Shown: in pieces, positions 1 through 6,127 of the stretch | Layout of the letters: every line of letters begins with the position of its first letter | How positions within the stretch are numbered: the first letter of the stretch is position 1 | Origin: Verrucomicrobiota bacterium | GTDB lineage: Bacteria; Verrucomicrobiota; Verrucomicrobiia; Limisphaerales; AV2 | NCBI GenBank assembly: GCA_003218935.1 | Contig: QHPA01000210.1 | Location: 1-10,693 of the forward strand | Direction: 5' to 3' | DNA length: 10,693 nucleotides | Translations under genes and position numbers: made by a program | The notes under the pieces: model-generated | What the model saw: only the letters and a program-made list of their open reading frames with translations | The model's database searches: none | Told to the model about the DNA's origin: nothing

Positions 1-368
1 CGGATCCTGAGTTCGCCCGCGTCGGTCTGAGCGAAATGGAGGCGAACGAGCGTGGTATTGCCTATCGACTTGCCAAGATCCCTCTCGTCGCGGTATTGCG
101 AACCCGAACGCTTTCCGAGACCCGAGGTTTCATGAAAGCCCTCATCGAAGCAAAGAGCGATCGCATCCTTGGCTTCACCGTCTTCGGGGTCGAGGCAGGA
201 GAAGCCATGGCGTCCGTGCAAGTCGCGATGATTGCGGGACTCCCCTACACCGCGTTACGCGACGCCATCTTTACCCATCCTACCATGCTGGAAGGACTGA
301 TCCCGCTTTTTACAAATGTGCCGGCCGCCGCCGCTGCCGTTACCAACGCCCAGGCTTTACACGCATGA
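1..368 (+). CDS. Flavoprotein disulfide reductase (mercuric-reductase-like), C-terminal end only
   Basis: This is the 3' end of a class I pyridine nucleotide-disulfide oxidoreductase; the left edge cuts off the FAD- and NAD(P)H-binding parts. The frame is open from base 3, and the stop is at 366-368. About 121 residues remain, matching the dimerisation domain. They start with DPEFARVGLSE, the usual entry to this domain in the mercuric reductase/dihydrolipoamide dehydrogenase family. Near the end is FTHPTMLEGL, whose His-Pro-Thr and following Glu form the family's catalytic His-Glu pair across the dimer interface. There is no C-terminal Cys-Cys pair as in true MerA, so mercury reduction is not supported; a general 'mercuric reductase-like' label is safer. 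The stop overlaps the ATG of the following copper ATPase remnant (ATGA at 365-368). The visible part has no lesion. Confidence 0.85.
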   Translation, partial: DPEFARVGLSEMEANERGIAYRLAKIPLVAVLRTRTLSETRGFMKALIEAKSDRILGFTVFGVEAGEAMASVQVAMIAGLPYTALRDAIFTHPTMLEGLIPLFTNVPAAAAAVTNAQALHA

Positions 369-874
369 ACCTCCAACTCGAAAACAAACTTCGTGGCGTT
401 GAGTCTGATCGGCCTGGCGATTGTCGCAAATGCGGGCTGGCACTTGAGCGGAATCCCGCGTTTCAGGAAGAAACCGAGACCAGCTACACTTGTCCGATGC
501 ATCCTGAGATCCGCCAGAATCAACCCGGCTACTGCCCAATCTGCGGAATGGCTCTCGAGCCCGTCACGGTCACGGGGGAACCGCAGGGGGAAAATTCCGA
601 GGCCAAAGAAATGACCCTGCGCTTCTGGGTTGCCACTATTCTCACCGCGCCAGTTTCCCTGCTGGCCATGGCGCACTTCATTCCCGGCCTGCATCTCGCG
701 CACTGGATTCCACCGCGCCTCAACCAATGGATCCAATTCCTTTTTACGACGCCGGTGGTTCTCTGGGCCGGCTGGCCGTTTTTTGTCCGCTGCTGGAATT
801 CGCTTCGCACACGCCACCTGAATATGTTCACCCTTATTTTTCCGAACCGGATCAGTTATTCCGCTCTATTTTGA
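365..874 (+). pseudogene. Copper-type P1B ATPase, N-terminal fragment (metal-binding domain and first membrane segments)
   Basis: This is the 5' part of a heavy-metal-translocating P-type ATPase, probably for copper(I) export. It opens with half of a first heavy-metal-binding motif (SDRPGDCRKCGLALE, lacking the preceding YTCPMHP). A complete second motif follows at about residues 41-65 (YTCPMHPEI, then CPICGMALEP). Two hydrophobic stretches come next, about residues 89-110 and 122-142. The family landmark NMFTLI at 821-838 follows. Conserved sequence then stops: this frame reads 12 unrelated residues to a TGA at 872-874, while the family sequence resumes in another frame from about base 840. 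A membrane helix of roughly 25 residues that normally lies between these points is absent, so the break is an out-of-frame deletion. The ATG at 365 overlaps the previous stop but may not be the ancestral start. Confidence 0.85.
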
Positions 875-2441
875 GGCTGCCGCTGTAATCACCACGCTGG
901 TTCTGCTCGGTCAGATGCTTGAGGCCAGGGCCCGTAACCGCACCGGCGGCGCCATAAAAGCCTTGCTAAATCAAGCCGCCAGGACTGCCCGTGTAATCCG
1001 AGACGGCAAAGAGGTGGAAGTCCCCGTCGCTCATGTGCAGAAAGGCGATCCCCTCCGCGTTCGGCCCGGAGAAAGAATTCCCGTGGATGGTGTCATTGTC
1101 GAAGGCCAGAGCAGCGTCGATGAGTCCATGATCACCGGTGAATCCATGCCAGTGACGAAAGTCGCTGGGGACAAAATCACGGGAAGTACGCTGAACCAAA
1201 CCGGCTCTTTCCTCATGCGGGCAGAGCGAGTTGGCCAGGAAACTCTTCTATCACAAATTGTGGCCATGGTCGCGAGCGCGCAACGGAGCCGCGCCCCCAT
1301 TCAGCGCCTGGCCGATAAAATTTCGGGCTACTTCGTCCCCGTCGTCATTGCCATCGCCGCTCTTACCTTCGTCTGTTGGGCCGTGTTCGGTCCCGAGCCC
1401 CGCTTTGCCTACGCGCTCGTGAATGCCGTCGCTGTACTCATCATCGCCTGCCCTTGCGCACTTGGCCTTGCCACTCCCATGTCAATCATGGTTGGCGTCG
1501 GTCGCGGCGCTCGCGAAGGTATTCTCGTCAAAAATGCAGAGGCCTTGGAGACGCTTGAAAAGATCGATGTCGTTGTCGTGGACAAAACCGGCACTCTCAC
1601 CGAAGGCAAACCGCGTCTGGTCAAAATTGTAACCGCCCAGGGCTTGGAGGAAAACGAACTTCTGCGAATCGTGGCCAGCCTTGAGCAGCGCAGCGAACAC
1701 CCTCTTGCGGGCGCCATAGTGCAGGGTGCACGGGAACGCAACTTGACCATCGCAGAGCCCGAACTGTTTGAATCCATCACGGGCGGTGGTGTGGTTGGCC
1801 GCGTGCAAAATCGCCATGTCCTTATTGGCACTCCGCGTCTGCTCGAGTCCAAAGGCATCGCGGGCTTCGAATCGCTGAAAGGCGAAGCAGAGAAACTACA
1901 GAACGATGGCGCCACAGTCATTTTCGCCGCAATCGACGGCAAAACCGCTGGCATTCTCACCGTTAGCGATCCCATCAAGCAAAGCACTCCGGAAGCCATC
2001 GCGGAAGTGCATCGTCTCGGGTTAAAAATTGTCATGCTAACCGGTGATAGCCAGGCCACCGCCCAGGCGGTTGCCAAAAAGCTAAAGATCGATGAGGTCC
2101 ACGCCGAAGTTGCGCCTCAGGACAAATATCGAGAAACCCAAAAACTTCGCGCCGCCGGCCACATCGTCGCCATGGCTGGCGATGGCATCAATGACGCTCC
2201 TGCGCTGGCGGCTGCCGATGTTGGCATCGCCATGGGCACGGGCACGGACGTCGCTATCGAGAGCGCTGGAATAACTCTCATCGAAGGCGATCTGCGGGCA
2301 ATCGTCAAAGCGATCCACTTAAGTCGTCTGGTAATGCGCAACATCCGGCAAAACCTCTTCTTTGCCTTCATCTACTCAGCTCGGTTTCCGTTATTGCCAA
2401 CGCCCTGCGTCTCCGAAAGGCCACATAACGGCGATGACTGA
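840..2441 (+). pseudogene. Copper-type P1B ATPase, catalytic core fragment with broken C-terminus
   Basis: This is the continuation of the same ATPase in a different frame. Conserved coding begins near 840 ([20 protein letters not shown]) and the first ATG in frame is 915. The catalytic parts are all present: TGES of the actuator domain (about 1130-1144), the CPC metal-site motif in its membrane helix (1449-1457), phosphorylation motif DKTGT with Asp at 1581, SEHPLAG (about 1695-1715) of the nucleotide-binding domain, and GDGINDAP (2178-2201). CPC points to Cu(I)/Ag(I) as substrate. After NLFFAFIY the frame drifts into [10 protein letters not shown] and stops at 2441. The expected C-terminus, [15 protein letters not shown], is legible in another frame at 2381-2425 with TAA at 2426-2428. 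About 30-35 residues of the last membrane pair are missing between the two. With one membrane helix missing upstream as well, export function is unlikely; a separate product from 915 would have no N-terminal helices. Confidence 0.85.
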
Positions 2442-2537
2442 TGCCAGGTAATAATCCATTGCTTGCATGAACGAAGAAATTCTCGAACCAACTGCCACCG
2501 CAACCTTTAACCCGGATGGGACAACACCGAGCAGTCA

Positions 2538-2560
2538 CAGGTTGCTCCCCTCCCAACCTG
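2538..2560. repeat. Small inverted repeat just upstream of doxX
   Basis: CAGGTTG (2538-2544) and CAACCTG (2554-2560) form a 7-bp perfect inverted repeat with a 9-base pyrimidine-rich loop, ending 13 bases before the DoxX ATG. It could be an operator or a leader hairpin near the ribosome-binding region, but arms this short can arise by chance. The rest of the 2442-2573 spacer holds no recognisable gene. Confidence 0.3.
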
Positions 2561-2573
2561 AAAGAATACTGAT

Positions 2574-3084
2574 ATGTTGAACAGACTTGTTAAGACCAAC
2601 GAGGATTACGCGCTCACGATCGCACGGCTCGTGCTGGGCATGCTCTTCTTCATTCATGGCGAACAATTGATGCTGGGCTGGTTCGGCGGATACGGTTTGA
2701 GCGGCTCGATGAAGTTCTTCACTGAGCAGTTAGGGATTCCAGCCCCTTTTGCTTTTCTAGCTATCTGCGCCGAGTTTTTCGGCGGGTTGATGTTGATCGC
2801 GGGATTTTTAGGGCGGGTTGCAGCGCTCACCATCATCTGCACCCATGGCGGTAGCCGTCGTCAAGGTGCACTGGCAGTTCGGGGTTTTCATGAACTGGTT
2901 TGGCACACAGAAAGGCGAAGGGTTCGAATATCACTTGCTGGCTATCACCATTGGGGTGGTAGTCGCTTTACGAGGTTCGGGCGCTCTTTCACTCGACCGG
3001 CTGCTGGCCCGATTGCGCGGAAGCGTGCCGGTGGAAATGGACCGCGTGAGCACCGGTGCTCACGCCGTGACATCGCGATCTTAG
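2574..3084 (+). pseudogene. DoxX-family membrane protein, broken by a +1 frameshift
   Basis: This encodes a DoxX/DoxD-like small integral membrane protein, a family linked to quinone or thiol redox in membranes; no specific substrate can be inferred. The first part (MLNRLVKTNEDYALTIARLV, then FIHGEQLMLGWFGGYG) runs from 2574 to about 2841 with three hydrophobic segments. It ends at AALTIICT in the first frame. The rest of the family pattern continues in the next frame from 2845: MAVAVVKVHWQFGVFMNWFG, then KGEGFEYHLLAI and a final membrane segment, stopping at 3082-3084. Removing one C from the CCC at 2842-2844 joins the halves without loss (IICT-MAVAVV), giving about 169 residues, a normal length. 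The unfixed first frame runs into unrelated residues to 3125. The lesion is either a recent mutation or a homopolymer sequencing error; otherwise the gene looks healthy. It belongs by position with the upstream metal/redox group. Confidence 0.85.
3044..3065. repeat. Perfect 22-bp palindrome in the doxX tail
   Basis: The half-site GCGTGAGCACC (3044-3054) is followed directly by its exact reverse complement (3055-3065) with no spacer. It lies 17 bases before the DoxX stop codon and 78 bases from the end of the convergent minus-strand gene. A spacer-less palindrome of this size resembles a dimeric regulator site, or could form the stem of a terminator shared by the convergent genes. However, no T-tract follows on either strand, so an intrinsic terminator is not supported. 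Confidence 0.6.
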
Positions 3085-3142
3085 AGCAATTTGATCAGCG
3101 CCGAATTCTCTTCACCGCAGGTTGAAGCCACTGTCCTTACGG

Positions 3143-3493
3143 TTATTCTTTTTGTCTCACCACGTCATCCATCCACGAAAAAGCTTTCATCATGGTGGGA
3201 AAGCCAAGTGTCGTCGTACCCAACAAAGCAACGTGGTAAATTTCCTCGGGTGAACACCCCGCTTCGAGGGCGCGCCGCGTATGGCTATGCACGGCGCCCT
3301 CCATCTGGCCGCCCGCTGCGATGGCCAATTTCACCAGGGCGCGCGTCTTGTCGGACAACGGACCCGCCTCCGCGGTCGCGGCACCGAGCGCATCATAGGC
3401 CTGGAAAACCTGTGGATACCTTTTTTGAAACTGGAGGTAGCGTTTTGGTAATTTGTTCGGACCAGGAGTGCGCGATTGAGTGTCTTCAGCCAT
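3143..3493 (-). CDS. Carboxymuconolactone decarboxylase (CMD)/AhpD-family protein
   Basis: A 116-residue protein of the CMD superfamily, whose members are either ring-cleavage pathway decarboxylases or AhpD-like peroxidase partners. The core runs from about residue 30 to 110: DKTRALVKLAIAAGGQMEGA, then HSHTRRALEAGCSPEEIYHV. It has the family's Glu65, His69/His71 and Cys80 followed by EEI-x-H. The AhpD-type CxxC pair is not seen, so peroxidase-partner activity is not supported, and ring decarboxylation is not shown either. The start at 3493 (MAEDTQS) was chosen because AAAGGGA lies 6 bases upstream (complement of 3500-3506). A longer reading from 3556 adds 21 residues that look non-coding. The gene is alone on the minus strand, convergent with DoxX and divergent from the kinase cluster, and is intact. 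Confidence 0.85.
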   Translation of the reverse strand: MAEDTQSRTPGPNKLPKRYLQFQKRYPQVFQAYDALGAATAEAGPLSDKTRALVKLAIAAGGQMEGAVHSHTRRALEAGCSPEEIYHVALLGTTTLGFPTMMKAFSWMDDVVRQKE

Positions 3494-3499
3494 AAATAT

Positions 3500-3506
3500 T
3501 CCCTTT
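3500..3506 (-). promoter_or_regulatory. Ribosome-binding site that fixes the CMD start
   Basis: On the minus strand AAAGGGA lies 6 bases before the ATG at 3493. This is a good Shine-Dalgarno match, and it favours the 116-residue form over the longer one starting at 3556. Confidence 0.65.
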
Positions 3507-3573
3507 CGCTGATTTTCCCTAGCGTAGTTCTTTCGCCCCCACTCGCAACCATTCATTTTGGCCGAAGAAATTC

Positions 3574-3632
3574 AACAGGAGCAACCAGAGGAAACGGAGA
3601 AGGAATCTCTGTTCCCTCCGTTTCCTCCTGTT
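3574..3632. repeat. Long imperfect hairpin repeat in the divergent intergenic region
   Basis: Outer arms AACAGGA (3574-3580) and TCCTGTT (3626-3632) and inner arms GGAAACGGAG (3590-3599) and CTCCGTTTCC (3616-3625) are perfectly complementary. On the right side they are contiguous, while the left side carries a 9-base bulge (3581-3589). GGAA/TTCC near the loop adds further pairing. The transcript would fold into a stem of 17 or more pairs. No U-tract follows, so it is not a standard terminator. Its position in a divergent spacer suggests a dispersed repeat or a regulatory/processing element. I have an unverified impression that similar CTCCGTTTCCTCCTGTT-type strings recur in verrucomicrobial spacers. 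Confidence 0.65.
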
Positions 3633-3668
3633 AAGATCCGGTTCCGGGCGACGAGAACAGCATCCAAC

Positions 3669-3697
3669 TTGTTGAAGCGATCCCTCTGCTTTACAAT
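3669..3697 (+). promoter_or_regulatory. Candidate sigma70-type promoter for the DUF4118 kinase
   Basis: TTGTTG (3669-3674) and TACAAT (3692-3697) are separated by 17 bases. The -10 box matches TATAAT at five of six positions, and the -35 box only in TTG. Transcription would start near 3704, leaving a leader of about 45 bases that contains a small GGCAC/GTGCC hairpin (3707-3720) before the kinase start at 3749. Confidence 0.4.
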
Positions 3698-3748
3698 CTA
3701 CGGCAGGGCACCCTCGTGCCGATTGGTTGCGCTTCAAAGGCAAGTTAT

Positions 3749-4933
3749 ATGGGCAAAGCCAAAGCCGTCCGGACCGGCCCGCGGGCAATGCTGGGTTATG
3801 CGGTGGGTCTTCTGTCGGTTACCGCAACGCTGCTCGTAGCACAACTTCAGTTTAATTTGCAAGCGGCGCCAGTTTCGCTGTTTCTCTGCGCGATCATGTT
3901 CACCGCCTGGATCGGTGGACTCAAGGCAGGCGTCCTGGCCACGGTGCTTTCCCTGCTGTCTTTCAAATATTACTTCCTGGCTCCGGTACATTCGTTGGCT
4001 GTCGATTCGGCAGAAATACCGCGTCTGGCCGTTTTTGCGCTGGCCGCCGTTTTCGTCCTCGCGATCACCGGCGCACAGAAGCGCTCTGAAGAAAAACTCC
4101 GCCAAACCGCACGAGAACTCCAAACGAATATTGAGGATCTCAATCGAACACAGCACGAGTTGCATAAGGCGCAGGCGGAACTCGCTCATATGACACGCCT
4201 GACGACCATGGGTGAACTGACCGCTTCCATCGCGCATGAAGTCAACCAGCCGCTCACCGCCGTCGTCAACAATGCCAATGCCTGCATAAGTCTCCTGGAA
4301 CCGGCGTCGAACCGACCTGGAGAAGTCGGGCCAGACGGCGCGTCGAATCTTGAAGATATTCGAGAAGCGCTCGGAGAGATACGTGACGATGCTGAGCGCG
4401 CGAGTGCCGTTGTTGGGCGAGTACGGCAGTTGGCGAAAAGGGCGCCCGTCGAGAAGTCGCTCCTCGATCTGAAAGATGTCGTCAAGGATGTCCTGGCGCT
4501 TGCTCGTTATGAATCGGTTGCACGCCGCGTCACGATCCGCACCGATCTGTCACAGGAGTTGCCGCGCGTCTCCGGCGACCGTGTGCAACTCCAGCAGGTT
4601 CTGCTCAACCTGGTGATGAACGGAATGGACGCAATGAATTCAGTCCCGGAAGAGAAACGAATTCTGTTGGTCGTTGGAAAACAGACTGCAGCCGCCGGAA
4701 CGCCTGCGGCCCTCCTTTGCGTGCAAGACGCGGGCATCGGATTGAAGGCTGAAGAAATGGACCGGCTCTTCGAAGCGTTCTATACGACTAAGCCCGACGG
4801 CATGGGCATGGGTTTGGCCATCTCTCGCTCGATTATCGAGGCGCATGGCGGCCGTTTGTGGGCTGAGCCAAACTCGGGGCCAGGAGCAACCTTCCTGATA
4901 AGCCTGCCTGCCGGTGGCGATAACAACTCATGA
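3749..4933 (+). CDS. Membrane-bound sensor histidine kinase with DUF4118 domain
   Basis: A 394-residue two-component kinase. Residues about 14-107 hold four hydrophobic segments typical of the KdpD-like DUF4118 membrane module (VSLFLCAIMFTAWIGGLKAG, then SFKYYFLAPVHSL). A coiled-coil linker (about 112-148) leads into the HisKA domain, with phosphoacceptor His163 in ASIAHEVNQP. The HATPase domain follows, with its N-box (NLVMNGMDAMN), G1 (DAGIGL) and G2 (GMGMGLAISRS). No extracellular sensing domain is seen, so the signal is probably sensed in or at the membrane. The start at 3749 was preferred because AAAGG (3736-3740) lies 8 bases upstream; an in-frame GTG at 3716 would add 11 residues. No response regulator is directly adjacent: the next gene is the MetE-like enzyme after 114 bp. 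Its catalytic core is nearly the same as that of the kinase at 6124-8214, which suggests they share the downstream regulators. Confidence 0.9.
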   Translation: MGKAKAVRTGPRAMLGYAVGLLSVTATLLVAQLQFNLQAAPVSLFLCAIMFTAWIGGLKAGVLATVLSLLSFKYYFLAPVHSLAVDSAEIPRLAVFALAAVFVLAITGAQKRSEEKLRQTARELQTNIEDLNRTQHELHKAQAELAHMTRLTTMGELTASIAHEVNQPLTAVVNNANACISLLEPASNRPGEVGPDGASNLEDIREALGEIRDDAERASAVVGRVRQLAKRAPVEKSLLDLKDVVKDVLALARYESVARRVTIRTDLSQELPRVSGDRVQLQQVLLNLVMNGMDAMNSVPEEKRILLVVGKQTAAAGTPAALLCVQDAGIGLKAEEMDRLFEAFYTTKPDGMGMGLAISRSIIEAHGGRLWAEPNSGPGATFLISLPAGGDNNS

Positions 4934-5047
4934 CGCCGTTGAGCAACTATGTTACTATCTTCGTGAGCCACTAGAACCTATTGCGAGCCACCTTTGGAGC
5001 CGATTGTCGGCAACAGGACGGTCAATTATGGTTGAAAAAGGCTAAGT
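4934..5047 (+). promoter_or_regulatory. Spacer before the MetE-like gene, with ribosome-binding site
   Basis: This 114-bp spacer has no gene. AAAAGG at 5036-5041 lies 6 bases before the ATG at 5048 and is a good ribosome-binding site. GAGCCAC occurs twice about 20 bases apart (near 4965 and 4985). I see no strong promoter, no terminator hairpin and no sign of a methionine- or cobalamin-type riboswitch. Confidence 0.45.
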
Positions 5048-6127
5048 ATGGCTAAGGCTGCATCAATCAGCATACCCACCGAGCCAATTGGCAGCATCCC
5101 AAGACCGCTGGCTCTGATCGACAGAGTCGCAAAAGGCGACAGTGAGGATCCTAATCTCGCTCCTCTCTATGAAGATGCGATTCGAGACACCATTGACCGA
5201 TTTGAGGCCACGGGCTCTCCGGTTGTCACAGACGGCGAACAGAGGAAGTATCACAATTTCGCCACGTACTGCGTGCATGGGCTTGCGAACACAGCGCCGG
5301 ACGGCTTCACAATCCCATTCTCTGATGGTCATACGCGCCGCCTATCCCGGCTCACCAGCGGGCCTTTCTGTTACAAGCGATACGCGGACTGTTATCTGGA
5401 GGTCGCCCAGCGCTACGCGCACGTGCCACTCAAGCAGGCGGTGATATCACCTTCGGCCTTGAGTCTGATGTACACAGAGAGGATTCCGGATTATTCGCGT
5501 GAGCAATTCATTGACGATTTGCTGAGCGAGCACGAAACGGAGATAAGGCGCTGCCTGAAAAAGGGCGCGCATAAGGTCCAGGTGGACTTCACCGAAGGAC
5601 GGCTGGCCGTGAAGATCGATCCCTCTGGGCATCTCCTTAACAGCTTCATTGACCTCAATAATCTCGCGCTGTCGCGGTTCTCGCCCGAAGAGCGCAGCCG
5701 CATCGGGGTCCATACCTGCCCGGGAAATGATTTCGATTCGACGCACAGCGCTGATGTCGATTACGCTGAATTGCTGCCCAGCTTGTTTGAACTGAAGGCG
5801 GGAAACTTCTACATCGCGCTTTCTGCCGAGGGTGACCGCCCTCACGTCCTGAAAATCATACGCAAATACCTGAAACCGGACCAGCGGGTTTTCGTCGGAG
5901 TGATTGCTCCGGGCAACCCACGCATTGAGACGCCGGAAGAAGTCTGTGCCCGCGTACTTGAAGCGTCTGAGTACATACCCGTCGAGCAACTCGGCACCAC
6001 GGACGACTGCGGGTTCTCGCCTTTCAGTGATAACACTTCAACGACCCGTGACACTGCCTTTGCCAAGATCCGGGCGCGTGTGCTCGGCACGAAGCTCGCG
6101 GAGAAACATATCGGAGGTCACTCGTGA
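5048..6127 (+). CDS. Short MetE-like (cobalamin-independent methionine synthase II family) zinc methyltransferase
   Basis: A 359-residue protein of the UROD/MetE superfamily, corresponding to the C-terminal catalytic barrel of MetE without its N-terminal half. It starts with EPIGSIPRP (13-20), the usual opening strand of this family. The expected zinc ligands are legible: His222 and Cys224 in VHTCPGND, Glu261 in ALSAEGD, and Cys321 in TTDDCGFSPF. VTDGEQRK (60-67) and QVDFTEGRLAVKID (178-191) are further conserved substrate-pocket stretches. Relatives move methyl groups to thiols or, as in epoxyalkane:CoM transferase, join a thiol to another electrophile. The real acceptor and donor are therefore uncertain, and methionine synthesis should not be assumed. 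The gene is intact. Its stop overlaps the GTG start of the next kinase by 4 bases (6124-6127), so the two are very likely co-translated, an unusual pairing. Confidence 0.88.
   Translation: MAKAASISIPTEPIGSIPRPLALIDRVAKGDSEDPNLAPLYEDAIRDTIDRFEATGSPVVTDGEQRKYHNFATYCVHGLANTAPDGFTIPFSDGHTRRLSRLTSGPFCYKRYADCYLEVAQRYAHVPLKQAVISPSALSLMYTERIPDYSREQFIDDLLSEHETEIRRCLKKGAHKVQVDFTEGRLAVKIDPSGHLLNSFIDLNNLALSRFSPEERSRIGVHTCPGNDFDSTHSADVDYAELLPSLFELKAGNFYIALSAEGDRPHVLKIIRKYLKPDQRVFVGVIAPGNPRIETPEEVCARVLEASEYIPVEQLGTTDDCGFSPFSDNTSTTRDTAFAKIRARVLGTKLAEKHIGGHS

Noticed and set aside
1..368. True mercuric reductase (merA)
   Set aside because: The C-terminus lacks the Cys-Cys pair used for Hg(II) hand-off, and the active-site region is outside the window, so only the broader family is supported.
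1409..2077. Minus-strand open frame of 222 codons antisense to the ATPase core
   Set aside because: It is antisense to strongly conserved ATPase sequence, has Ser/Arg/Thr-rich composition typical of a shadow frame, and shows no domain.
3091..3495. Plus-strand open frame of 134 codons opposite the CMD-family gene
   Set aside because: The minus-strand reading has a clear family core and a good ribosome-binding site; the plus reading has neither.
3558..3839. Plus-strand open frame of 93 codons starting in the divergent spacer
   Set aside because: Its start is a TTG, its first part is the translated hairpin repeat, and the rest overlaps the kinase in another frame; no domain is seen.
4934..5047. 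Riboswitch controlling the MetE-like gene
   Set aside because: The 114-bp spacer shows no multi-helix structure or conserved core resembling SAM, SAH or cobalamin riboswitches that I can recognise.
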